Assembly: GCA_016271365.2 (NCBI GenBank)
Contig: CM057456.1
Span: 1,398,503,001-1,398,567,000 of the forward strand
DNA length: 64,000 nucleotides
From: Neoceratodus forsteri
Taxonomy: Eukaryota; Chordata; Ceratodontiformes; Ceratodontidae
Reading direction: 5' to 3'
Positions 54,755 to 64,000 of this stretch are shown here, piece by piece. The position numbers were made by a program, and so were the translations under genes. Below the pieces are notes generated by a model. The model was given only the letters and a program-made list of their open reading frames with translations, was not told the DNA's origin and did no database searches. Within the stretch, counting starts at the first letter, position 1, and each line of letters begins with the position of its first letter.

Positions 54755-55640
54755 GGATGGACCCAGAAGAGGGCAAGTCACTGGCTCGTGGGTGCAGTCG
54801 GAGGGGAGTGCGGACTCGTGGGGGGGACAGGGCGGTTGCGTCATGCTGGACCGCTCCTGACTCCTGGGTGTTGCTTCCCCCATGTTCAAGCAACAGGAGC
54901 AGCAGCAGCACCAGTGTCACCGGTGGTTGCTGTGCATCCACCTTCTCTGCCACTACTACCACCACCGGTAGCAGCAGCTGTAGGGGCTCCAGCAGCACCC
55001 CCTACACCACCTCTACAGCCACAGGTGGTGGCCCTGGAAAATGTAGGTGGTGGGACTCATGCAAGGACTGTGTCTGGTCCCCCCCCACAGCTCCCCAGTG
55101 TGGGAGTTTTCTAACTCTGTGGGGGGAGACAACACAGTGGTGGTGTGCTGTCTGTGTGGTGTGGTGGTGCACCCTGGCCCCTGTGGGACACATTTGGGGA
55201 CTGGTGGCCAGCACACCCACATGCTGAATCACCATAGGGCAGAGTGGCAGGCTGCCACAGAAGGTGCCAGGAGTCCACCTGCTGGCCCTTCCATAGCAGT
55301 GGCCAAGGGTGCTGCTGGGGTGGAAGTTGTGCCTCGTCACTGCTGCAGCAGGAGGAGGGCTAGTACAGCAGCTGCTCCACCACCACCACCGCCACCACAG
55401 CCACCAGCACCACCCTCTCCACCACCACCCCCACTACCTGGATTCCCTGCTGCAGTGGACCCTGCCACAGTCCCTGCAACACAGTCTGGCTTCGCCCTGG
55501 TGTGGGCAGCTCTTGAAGAAAACAATGAGCGGTTTGGTGCTTTGCAGCAGTAGGTGAACAGAATAGAACAACAGCAGCAGCAAATAGTTTCAGTGCTGCA
55601 CCTGCTGTTACATCGCCATGGCATACCATGGCCACAGTAA
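54755..55640 (+). pseudogene. hAT accessory gene: BED finger, Pro-rich, Gln-rich tail
   Basis: A likely start is MDPEEGKSLARG (54755). The open frame is broken by frame changes: before about 54870, a Pro/Ala-rich block (APVSPVVAVHPPSLPLLPPP) is in another frame, and a further shift leads to the finger. The BED finger (about 55092-55247) reads SPVWEFSNSVGGD, VVCCLCGVVVHPG, THLGTGGQHTHMLNHHRAEW. This gives the aromatic start, Cys-x2-Cys and His-x4-His of the BED fold. A Pro-rich linker (AAPPPPPPPQPPAPP) and a helical tail FALVWAALEENNERFGALQQ, stop (TAG at 55551), VNRIEQQQQQIVSVL follow, ending at 55640. AATAAA lies at 55770-55775. Not the transposase: that has its own BED finger on the other strand. 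Confidence 0.65.
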
Positions 55641-55743
55641 GTTAGGGGATTGTTTTCTGCCCCCCCACCCCACTACAGTGTTGTACTGTTTTTGTGTGTT
55701 TTTTCTTTGTTGTTGTTTAATCATACACATTTTCCCTTCCAAG

Positions 55744-56282
55744 GGAATCTTTCTTGCACCACATAGTGCAATAAATTTGTGTGAAAACCGCCCATAATTT
55801 CATTACAGTGTGTCATGTGATGGAGGAATTCCCATTCTGAAAATCTGCCCACATTCTGCGTCCCTTCTAAGCAAAGTTAGGATGTGATGGCAGGGAGAGC
55901 ATGTGTGCGTGCTTCTTACAGTGAATATCCAATTGTCCGGTAGCTTTCTGAATGTTTCTTTATGTTATAATGGTCATTCTGTGGTGAAACGTGTGGGCAA
56001 GTTTCCAGTAAGAAGAGCCTTGTTAGTGGAAACATTCCCACATTTCACCACAAAGTCAACCTTATAACATAAGGAAACATTGGGATAGCTGCCGGACATT
56101 CACTATAGTGGAGCATGCACCTGCGCTCCCCCTGGCATCACGTCCTAACATTGCTGAGAAAGGGGGACAGAATGTGGATGGCTTTTCTGATCGGTAATTC
56201 CTCCATCACATGACACACTATAAAGAAATTATGGGTGGTTTTCACAGAAATATATTGCACTCTGTGGAACAAGAAATATTCC
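55744..56282. repeat. 539-bp fold-back inside the hAT
   Basis: GGAATCTTTCTTG at 55744 pairs with CAAGAAATATTCC ending 56282. CATAATTTC / GAAATTATG, GTCATGTGATGGAGGAATT / AATTCCTCCATCACATGAC and TTATGTTATAA / TTATAACATAA also pair. The centre is near 56020 (TTTCCA / TGGAAA). Arms are about 260 bp with roughly 80% identity by eye. The accessory-gene poly(A) signal lies in the left arm. Confidence 0.85.
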
Positions 56283-56441
56283 AGTGGGAGTAATGCCCCC
56301 ACATATTAGTTTATGTGCATCACCATAACTATGTAATGTGGTTAATCTCTGTAAAGCAGCAGTGCAGCAATCTGTTGAGAACTCTGACCTATATTTTTTA
56401 ATCCTATGTTACAACTTCCTTTACTTACATCCTGACTGACT

Positions 56442-56799
56442 GGAATGATACGCAAATTTGAAGTAGTTGAGTCTGCTGTACTACCTTTTTTCATGTACGA
56501 AATAATGAAAGAAGCATTCCTTTTAAATTGGTGCTGACCAGGTTTTTGTCATTGTTTTCCTCTGCTTTTCTCCATCACATCAATTAGTTGTTACATATCA
56601 CATCTGTTATTAATTAACAATTATGCAGCAGGCAGTGTTTTATGACACCATGGAACAATGGTTATTGAAAAGCAGCTGCAAATAAATACAAACCTGGTCC
56701 AAACAATATTGGAAGGCATGCTCATTTTTTTTTCATACATGAAAAAAAGTAGTCAAGTAAGTAAAGCAGACATAAATTGTGAGAAGTAACGTATCATTC
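56442..56799. repeat. 358-bp fold-back inside the hAT
   Basis: GAATGATACG pairs with CGTATCATTC, CTACCTTTTTTCATGTA with TACATGAAAAAAAGTAG (one or two mismatches), and GACCAGGTTT with AAACCTGGTC. The arms are more diverged than in the neighbouring fold-back; the loop is about 120 bp. Confidence 0.7.
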
Positions 56800-56959
56800 A
56801 AGGCACGACTCGGAGGTAACTAGTGGTGGCTGTGGCAATGTAAAGTAGCATAAAAAAGTACAGTTCAAAACTGTCAGGACATTCTTGCAATGCTGCTTTA
56901 ATTGTAAAAATGTCAGTATGACATCATGAGCTCACAGCAACAATCACAGAACACACAAA

Positions 56960-57226
56960 AGTGGCATAGAGTCCCAGATTTTTTCTGTAGACCCAATATG
57001 CATCCTGCTTGCGTGCAGAAAATCGACAAGTGTTAACACAGTGGAATGAGAGTGTTTTAGCACATACAAAATCATCTCCCAGAATTAATGGGGCACTCAG
57101 TCATGCGCACAGTTTTGGCACAGAGTCCCAGATTTTTTCTGTAGGCCCAAAATGCATCCTGATTGTGTGCAGAAAATCAACAAGTGTTAACACAGTGGAA
57201 TGAGAGTGTTTCAGCACATACCCCAG
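56960..57226. repeat. Direct repeat, 107-bp copies at 154-bp spacing
   Basis: TGGCATAGAGTCCCAGATTT at 56962 recurs as TGGCACAGAGTCCCAGATTT at 57116. Both copies run to GTGTTTTAGCACATAC / GTGTTTCAGCACATAC, with about 94% identity by eye. Confidence 0.85.
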
Positions 57227-58254
57227 TATAAAATGATGACTGTGAGCATTATGTTGCTGGTCCAATGTGTTCTGTGAGACGATTCGAGCAAATGCAATGT
57301 GTTCATCTCAACTGGATTGAAGGGTGCCCTTTGGCTGTACACTAATAGTAGCCTTGGTGAGTAGATACATATATAGATATATGGTTGTGTATTTTGTAGG
57401 TGAGGAGGGGGGGTTGACATGGACATGTACTCATGGTATTGTTCTGCATCACAGGTCACACAGAAACTGTTGGTGTGCACATTCCAGTGCTCAATGAGAA
57501 TTTTTTATGCTGAAATTGGAAATGGATAACTCTCAAGCACATGAAGGTAAGTATTCATTTTTTGGGGATCATATTTGCAGGTTTGTCTGTAATGGTTTCT
57601 TATTTTGTTACTTCTTCACAGATTTCATCAGCATCCTTCTGGAGTCCGGTTGTTAATGATGGTCATGATCATCTAATGAAATGACTTCTGCATGTTGCAT
57701 GTGTGCCTAAGCTCGGGGGACGAGGGTGCCTGATGTTGAAGAACTTTTTTGGATAAGGCCACTTTGACAGAACAACAAAGCATCTGGAAGTTTCCTAAAA
57801 AAAGAAATGAATGACCTTACAACTTAATTGTTTTGTGTCCCTCCCTGGTTCTCAAACCTCAATCTAAAGTCAAGTTACATTTCAAACCCACATCTCATCA
57901 ATTAACACAACCTGTGTGCAATATTTGCTTCAGTCTTTCCAAAACACTGAAATGGATTAAATAAAATCTTCATACTTACCAGAATGGATTTCATATGGAT
58001 ATTACATCATTCCTCTCTGTATGGTACAGCTACAGTACCATTCCCAATGAGTTTTAGCGATGGAGCCTTTTTTTGTTACCCTGTAACAGAAACAAAATAA
58101 GTGTACTGTATGTGTTTTACCACTGCGGCTCTGAAAAGCTACAGAAAACAAAACATACAACTAAAGGAAGTGAAGCAGCATAACAAACATGAGTATACAC
58201 ACTCACTTTATGGTTTAAATATTAAGAAGCTTTGTGTCTGTGGCTGATGGATAT
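57227..58254. other. hAT interior, no recognisable feature
   Basis: About 1 kb between the direct repeat and the minisatellite. No coding motif is seen; short open frames only. It may hold the transposase 3' UTR. Confidence 0.5.
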
Positions 58255-58560
58255 GGTGGTCCGGACAGACTCAGGCTCAAGTAGTGGCAGTGGCTAACAT
58301 CAGTCCCGGTGGTGGTGGTTCAGGGGGACAGACAGACTCAGGCTTATTTGTGGCAGTGGCTAACATCAGTCCCAGTGGTGGTCCAGGGGGCACACAGATT
58401 CAGGCTCACTGGTGGCAGTGGCTAACATCAGTCCTGGTGGTGGTGGTCTGGGGGGCAGATGGACTCAGGATCAGTGGTGGCAGTGGCTAACATCAGTCTC
58501 AGTGGTGGTGGTGGTGGTCTGGGGGGTGGACAGACTCAGGCTCAGTGGTGGCAGTGGCCC
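58255..58560. repeat. ~65-bp minisatellite over the transposase 3' end
   Basis: Five units with CAGTGGCTAACATCAGTC and GACAGACTCAGGCTCA-like phrases. TGGCTAACAT starts at 58291, 58357, 58419 and 58484, and the decayed TGGCCC at 58555 (spacings 66, 62, 65, 71). The rightmost unit encodes the last ~25 residues of the transposase frame (PLSLSLSTPQTTTTTTETDV), the rest lies beyond its stop. Confidence 0.85.
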
Positions 58561-61464
58561 ATTAACCACATCATCATCCTCATAAAGAAAGCTGCCCTCA
58601 CAGTCATCGATGTCTGAAGTCTGACCACTGGGAAATTCTTTCTCCATTGTGTCATCACCTACATCAGTGGTGGGCTGTTTCAGGCAGCCACTGCTAGTGC
58701 CACCAGGATGCTCCATTTCCACATCAGCAAGATCACCATGACTAGGCCGAGGTACGAATACCAAGGTCGCAGTCTGTGCTGGTATGTGCTTCTCATTCAT
58801 TTTAATGAATGTTAGCAAACTAACATTTGCAGGAGACAGGTTTGCCCAACGATCCCTGACTATTGCATCTGCTGATCTGAATAGCCTCTCAACACTTACA
58901 CTGGAGGGTGGGCATGTGAGGTACTTCAGTGCCACTGCAGTTAGCTTGGGCCATTCACTGACCTTTCCACTCCAGTACAAAAGAGGCTCTTCAGTTATTG
59001 TCAGATGCCTGTTTTCAGACAAATATGACTCAACCATTCTCTGTTCCACACTAAGACCAGTTGTTGATGCATCATCCTGTTCTCCTGAATCATTTATTTC
59101 ACAAATACCCACTTGGGACAAAGCCTCCCAAAGTGGGTTGATGCCAGCCACTTTGGATGACAGACCACCTGGAACTGCAGTTCCCTTCCCCTTGTAGGAT
59201 ATGCTTGATGGTCCTCCAGGTACACCTTCAGCTGGATTATGCTGCTGAGGTTTGCTGATCATGGCACTTGACTTCTGTGCCCCATGAACCAAGTGCACCA
59301 GTTGACCACTGATGTTTTTTACCTGTTCAGGCCCTCCCTCCAAGACTGATGCAATTCCACATTTGTATCGTGGGTCCAGCATTGTTGCTGTGGCAAAGTT
59401 GTCACTATACTGAATGCTCACAATGTGACGATTCTGGTCAAAAACTGTCAGCATGTGTTGCAGCAACATACTGCTACCACCATCTCTGGCAACATCAACG
59501 CTATGCTGTACATTCACCAATGTCTGCCTCAGCACCCGCAGCAGTGGAATTGATTGGCTAATGGAGGCAGACTCACCACTCACTTCCTGTGTGGCTTGTT
59601 CAAAAGGCTGCAAAATTGTTATTACAGAGTCCATGAGGCACCACTGTTCAGTCGTCATAGACGTGGAGGCCCCGGAACTGTCACACCTAGTGTGCATAAC
59701 AAGATATTCTGAGTTAGCTTTGTATTGTTCATACAACCTCTCTGCCATGTATGAAGTGGAGTTCCATCGGGTGACAACTTCCAGCTTCATGTGGTACTGA
59801 GGTAGGCTGCTTTGCATCTGCAACTGCCACAGTTGGTCATGGGCCTTTCCAGATCTTGAAAAAAATGCTTCTGGATCAGATCTTGAAAAGTGAGAGCAAA
59901 TACGTCGTGCAACTGTGAGCATTTCCTTTATATCAGAGTGCTGCAGAAACTCCTGAACCACAAGATTTAAACAGTGGGCCATGCATGGTACACGAAAAAA
60001 AAAACACCATTCATGATGCATTTCACCACATTTGACCCATTGTCACTTGATATGAACCCAGCTCTCAGGGACAGAGGGTTTAGCCATCTGCCAATTTCAG
60101 TCAGTACCACATCCAACATGTTCTCACCAGTGTGTGAACAAGTCACATTGCACATAGCGATCGTTACATGCTGTTGAATTCCTGGAAGATTGCTACCGCG
60201 ACAATCCACCTTACTGCACTGATTATTCACACTGCCAACATCACAAACAACCCCCAGCACCTGCTCCCAGTGTGCAGTTATACACAAATATGAACTCCCC
60301 GCTGTTTTGCCACTTGTCCACATATCCATACTTAAATGGATGAATGGAGAGGAGGAATGTTGAAGGGCATGTCTTACCGAGTCGGACACAGTGCGGAACA
60401 ACTCAGGGACAACACAGGTAGAAAAGTATGTCCTGGATGGGACTTTCCATTTTGGACAGGCATGTGCAGCAAACCGCCAGCACCCAGAATTCTCCACAAA
60501 GGAGAAGGGCAAAAGATCAATTGCCAGCATTTCCGCTACAGCAGCATTAAGTTCATGTGACACTGTATGATTCGGGTGGTACTTCAGCTTATGCGCTAAA
60601 ACACTCTGTAACGTGGGCTGACTTAAATGTTTTACATGGGGTGTGTTGATTACAAATGGTTGTGCTCTGTGATGAATGGCATTGGCAGGGGGTGGAGTAT
60701 GGACATTTGATGAAGACGGTTGCACAGGTGATGACAAACCCAGAAATGCAGTTATTTTGCCAGATTTGCCAACTGGGGTTGATGTACCAGTTGCACTAGA
60801 CATACTGCATTCACCACCACCACAGAAACTGCTACTCTCACCAGCACTGGACAACATTTCAAAGTCATTATGGTCCTCCACCTCATCATGCCTATAGTAA
60901 TCCTCTGCTCTTATTACCGCACTACTGCATACGTTTAATTTCCTACTGGGCTTAACAGTCATGCAAGGGGATAATATGCTGGCTATGGTTGCCGGTGATG
61001 ACGGTGAACGGCCCACTGTGGTATTAGCTGCCAACTTGTGCTGGGTCCACAGTGCCAAGTGCCTATTCTTAAGATGCATATGCTGTCCTACTGTGCCCAG
61101 ATGGCTCTCCTTTTTACCTCAACTCGCACGCACATGGCAAACCTGGCAGATTGCAACTGACTCATCATTTGCATCTTGAACAAAAAAGTCCCAAACAAGG
61201 GATTGTGATATTCTGCTTTTAACATGTCCATGATGTGGCTTATTTAAGTCCGTTATTTTAGGCACTGAAGTGGGGGGTGGCACGTGAGGTTTCAGGCACT
61301 ACACATCTGGACTGCAACTGATCACCATGACTACCTATCATATTGATTACTGGGTCATCATCATCATCATCAACTAAACACGGTAGATCACAAGTTTTTA
61401 CGGGGGATTTCCTGCAAACAGACTCAGGCACAGCCACTTTGAATTTCTTTTCTCCAGTTCCCAA
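58471..61464 (-). pseudogene. hAT transposase (BED finger to dimerisation domain)
   Basis: Minus strand. The BED finger (about 61200-61060) reads SLVWDFFVQDANDES, CQVCHVRAS, stop, GKKESHLGTVGQHMHLKNRH. The in-frame TGA between the Cys and His ligands fits CGA to TGA decay. The frame 61079-59967 then holds FIHLSMDMWTSGKTAGSSYL (RNase H-like core, first Asp) and GFISSDNGSNVVK (second Asp). A run of ten A at 59995-60004 shifts the frame; the rest (60021-58471, 516 codons) has RVPCMAHCLNLVVQEFL, VVTRWNSTSYMAERL, FATATMLDPRYKCG, SVSVERLFRSADAIVRDRW and ANLSPANVSLLTFIKMNEKH (hAT C-terminal dimerisation). The N-terminal region has DDDDDDPVINMIG, after another frame change near 61455. Confidence 0.85.
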
Positions 61465-61918
61465 CTGGGGTCAATTACATAATCATCATATTTATCAATG
61501 TCACACACATCCACATCTTCTGCTTGGATGCTATCATGTGGATTGCATGTAGCAACAACAGCAACATCATCGTCATCATCACATTCATCATCAGCATCTA
61601 CACCACCACCATCACCTGATATTTTTTCCCCACACTGTGAATCACTGCATGGAAAATGCATGACGTTAAGTGCCATGGTGGACAGAATATCACATTGTAT
61701 GCTATCATTGACATGATTATCAGAATCCTCAGGTTCAGTTACTGGAATGTTACTGGGAAGTATGACATCATCTACACTGCCACTCATTTGCATTGCTTCA
61801 CACTCAATATTTTTGGATACAGTACACTGGTTGGAATTAGAACTTGATGCAACAATACTAATACTACCTCCACCACCAACACCAGTGACACTAACACCAC
61901 CAGCTGGGAAAATATCAT
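61398..61918 (-). pseudogene. Acidic N-terminal region of the hAT transposase gene
   Basis: Open frame with GGVSVTGVGGGGSISIV, MQMSGSVDDVILPSN and VDADDECDDDDDVAVVA, rich in Asp, Glu and Gly. It overlaps the next frame (61464-61258) by the same nucleotides, so one frameshift near 61455 would join them. A TTTTCCCAG just upstream (about 61915-61925) could be a splice acceptor. A small upstream frame starting MPANRCASKAVSRHG (62098) with AAAGGTATTT after GKADV-like sequence could be a first exon. These splice ideas are inference. Confidence 0.45.
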
Positions 61919-61935
61919 GTCCTCCAACTATGAGT

Positions 61936-63139
61936 TAAGCTACTGATTGGGCTGTAAAAAACATTGCAGGAGAAATACCTTTCCTACATCAGCAGTGCAC
62001 TTCTGCATCTGCGTACTAGTACCACACCCACAGACCATCTTACTGCCATCATTGCCATGGCGAGAAACAGCTTTGCTTGCACATCTGTTTGCAGGCATTT
62101 TGGGGGGTTCAACCACAATATTATAACCAAATTCAGATTTTGATACATTCACTCTCTGATTGGAGGGATGCTGGATGTGAAGCCAAATAAACAACTGTGG
62201 CTTCAGCAACAGATAAGAGACTACTCTGAGACTGTCATGGAATTGAAACAACTTCAGTAACCAGTGGTGCTGATAAGGTCACAAAAACAATCCAATCTGG
62301 TAAAAAATACCTTTGAATGCGGGGTGGGGGAAGCACTGAATGCAGACAGTGCAGATTTTAAAGGTACTACAAGCAGCAAAACTAAGAGCAGATACCATGA
62401 TCGCAGTACAAAATCAGGCAGCTGCAGTGGATAGCAGGTTCACACTGCTGCGCCTGCAGTTACACTAGTCTGTGGCACAATAAAAGGTGTATTATTTGAT
62501 GCACGCAACACTGCACACACACTCACACACAGAACAGTTTGTGTACAATGCTGAACGAGGAATGCGTAGCAAATGCAAAAGTTCAGTACTATGCCACGTT
62601 ACATATTGTAAATTTGTAATGTAAACAACCTGAACTTATGAACTGCTGTACCAGATCCACACAACAAACAGCAAGAAAATGTCAACTATTACTGACAGTA
62701 TTACTGTGCGTACATTAACACAGTCAGTTATATAACAAAAATATAACCAAAAAACAAAGAAATCACTATTTCTCCAACTTAAATCTACCTATGCCACAGA
62801 TACACCCTTCCCCCAAAGCACACTTTCACTGTCTTTCACCACACACACCCAATGTTGTAAATTAACATTCAAAATCCACACAAAAACAAAAACGCTTGTT
62901 GATATGAGCACAGGAGGGTTTCCTACAATCAATGAGCTAAACTTGGATCCAAACAAAAAATGCAAAAATGCTTTTTGAACAGCTTTTACAAGATTCCTAT
63001 CACAGACAGCTATCAGAGCACACTGTCTCCTACTCCTTCCTATTCATACTACCTTGAACTGAGGCTGTGCAGATCAACATAGAGCCAATGTGACCTGAAA
63101 TCCCATGAATCACTGTAAAATTCACCTTTGGAGCTCAAA
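61936..63139. other. hAT right interior, non-coding
   Basis: Presumed promoter and 5' region of the transposase. Apart from the possible small first exon (62098-61968) I see CA-rich tracts near 62510-62530 and nothing else definable. Confidence 0.45.
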
Positions 63140-63369
63140 AACAAGGTGAAGTGAGGCGAAGTTCGCTGCCTGCAATGCACTTCACCTTAAATTTGGCAGA
63201 GTAGTGGTCTGGGGAGGCGGAGTAACGAGAAGTCATTGTTTCCAATGGACTTCACGTTCCTCATTATAACGTGAAGTACTCCACTTTGCATTGCGGAGCA
63301 CTCCGTGAATCCACCTTTGCTCTGCGAATCACTTCACGGCACAGATTGAGCCCACTTTGCCCACCACTA
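63140..63369. promoter_or_regulatory. Right subterminal repeat zone of the hAT
   Basis: Contains CACTTCACC, GACTTCACG, ACGTGAAGTAC, CACTTCACGG, GGTGAAGTGAGG and CACTTTGC (twice), mirroring the left subterminal zone. Confidence 0.6.
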
Positions 63370-63377
63370 ATTAAGAC
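63370..63377. repeat. hAT target-site duplication, right copy
   Basis: ATTAAGAC, as at 54203-54210. Confidence 0.9.
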
Positions 63378-63808
63378 ATCAGCTCGATGACCTCCCATTA
63401 ACCGACCTTGAGTGGCTTCAGGAGCTTTTATTCAATCTGAGCATGGAGAAAATGGGAGCCAGTATGAATAACTGCCTTCCAAGGTACGCCAGAACATGGG
63501 AGACCTTACACACTCTGTATTTACTTCACTCATCTGACATGCATCTCTGACCTTACAAAGGTAATTATCTGTCTCTAGGCCTATCCTAGTATAGTAATGT
63601 AATCATAAAATGCCGATTGTGACTCTATAATGATTTGTTCTGTTGAATATATGCAAGAAGGGCAGACATGGGAGGGTGGGAGGAGGAGGAGGAGGGTGGG
63701 GAGGAGTAAGTTGTGTGCATATCATTTCAATTTGGGATTTCTGATAACATTGTATAATGTGCAACTTGCTCTGGAAATGTGAAATAATAAACTTGAATTT
63801 AAAAAAAA
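63378..63808 (+). pseudogene. L1-C ORF2 last codons and 3' UTR
   Basis: Coding continues from 54210 with PPINRP, SGAFIQSEHGENGSQYE and MGDLTHSVFTS. A G-rich GGAGGA tract (63672-63706) and AATAAACTTGAATTT with an A run end L1-C. The G-rich tract just before the tail is a common LINE 3'-UTR feature. Confidence 0.7.
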
Positions 63809-63824
63809 AGAATATTTTGTGTGG
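63809..63824. repeat. Target-site duplication of L1-C, right copy
   Basis: AGAATATTTTGTGTGG, as at 45934-45949; the first A may also belong to the A tail. Confidence 0.9.
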
Positions 63825-64000
63825 ACACAACAGTGGATCTTTTAAAGTGCATAACTTGGAATGTCAGGGGACTAAAGATAGTGGTCAAAAGAAAACTAGT
63901 CTGGAGCTATATCAGGAGGGTGAAGGGGGATGTGGCATTCCTCCAGGAAATCCACCTAACCAGGGAAGAGGTGACCAGGTTTGTTGGCTCATGAGGGGAC
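63825..64000 (+). pseudogene. L1-B ORF2, start of endonuclease
   Basis: Encodes CITWNVRGLKIVVKRKL, SYIRRVKGDVAFLQEIHLTR and EEVTRFVGS, the first strands of the L1 endonuclease, with a TGA near 63990 where Trp or Arg is expected. It runs off the window. This is the ORF2 that belongs with ORF1 at 37226-38200. Confidence 0.8.

Larger units (their letters stand above)
54211..63369. mobile_element. 9,159-bp hAT DNA transposon with two convergent genes
   Basis: The left end TAGAGATGCAGCAAA and the inverted right end TAGTGGTGGGCAAAG form imperfect terminal repeats, with an 8-bp target duplication. Subterminal zones (54211-54385 and 63140-63369) are full of CTTCACG and CTTTGC words in both orientations, the usual layout of hAT transposase binding sites. 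Inside are a plus-strand BED-finger gene (54755-55640), a fold-back (55744-56282), a second fold-back (56442-56799), a direct repeat (56960-57226), a minisatellite (58255-58560) and the minus-strand transposase (61918-58471). It is unusually long for hAT. It inserted into L1-C and so is younger than L1-C. Confidence 0.9.
45950..63808 (+). mobile_element. L1-C, L1-type element split by two later insertions
   Basis: Begins CGGTCACATGATGCAGG and ends in a 3' UTR with AATAAACTTGAATTT plus an A run (63801-63808). Without the inserted DIRS-type piece (2,145 bp) and hAT (9,159 bp, plus one 8-bp and one 11-bp repeat copy), L1-C is about 6.5 kb, a normal full-length size. The 46977-48520 gap between ORF1 and ORF2 is non-coding, with only short open frames. 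Confidence 0.85.

Noticed and set aside
55337..55635. Minus-strand Gly/Val-rich frames opposite the BED-finger gene
   Set aside because: They are the reverse complement of the Pro-rich, CCA-repeat linker of the plus-strand gene.
59967..60021. Programmed ribosomal frameshift in the hAT transposase
   Set aside because: The other defects in the gene (stop in the BED finger, a frameshift near 61455) show it is decaying, and a homopolymer error is simpler.

Overview
The window looks like intergenic DNA from a large, transposon-rich vertebrate genome. The mixture of CR1, several Jockey-superfamily LINEs, L1/Tx1-type LINEs with an RRM-like ORF1, tyrosine-recombinase (DIRS-type) retroelements and a hAT transposon with a BED finger suggests an amphibian (caecilian or salamander), but that is an inference. 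I found no host gene, tRNA, rRNA or CRISPR array. Nearly every recognisable coding stretch is a decayed transposon gene with stops, frameshifts or lost catalytic residues.

Layout. 1-1370: the RT end of a LINE. 1371-7134: two head-to-tail copies (A, B) of a non-coding element made of minisatellites, long palindromes and ~297-bp tandem units, with short inverted ends; a third partial copy (C) lies at 45128-45688 and a possible end fragment (D) at 17171-17207. 7135-19150: LINE X, split by a nearly full-length minus-strand CR1 (CR1-A, 10319-15746) whose 5' leader holds a duplicated ~415-bp block, then a minisatellite and about 2 kb without recognisable features. 19155-23130: LINE Y and LINE Z on the plus strand. 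23131-31565: a train of minus-strand LINE fragments (CR1-B, W, Z2, W2), each inserted next to the A/T-rich tail of its neighbour. 31566-34480: LINE V broken by a 1.24-kb insertion, then a decayed minus-strand tyrosine-recombinase element. 34600-37225: LINE U on the minus strand, broken by two small palindromic elements.

37226-64000 is one nested structure. The host, L1-B (plus strand), has ORF1 at 37226-38200 and resumes at 63825 with the start of its ORF2 endonuclease. Between these lie: L1-A (minus, 38241-44393, 14-bp target duplication); copy C of the palindromic element; and L1-C (plus, 45950-63808, 16-bp target duplication). L1-C is itself interrupted by a 5'-truncated DIRS-type element (48588-50732, flanked by an 11-bp direct repeat) and by a 9,159-bp hAT transposon (54211-63369, 8-bp target duplication). 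The hAT carries a broken transposase on the minus strand, a second convergent BED-finger gene on the plus strand, and two large fold-backs.

The elements most worth follow-up are the multi-palindrome non-coding element (copies A-D) and the two-gene hAT with a convergently encoded BED-finger/proline-rich/glutamine-rich protein. The order of insertions in the nested region can be read directly from the target duplications.
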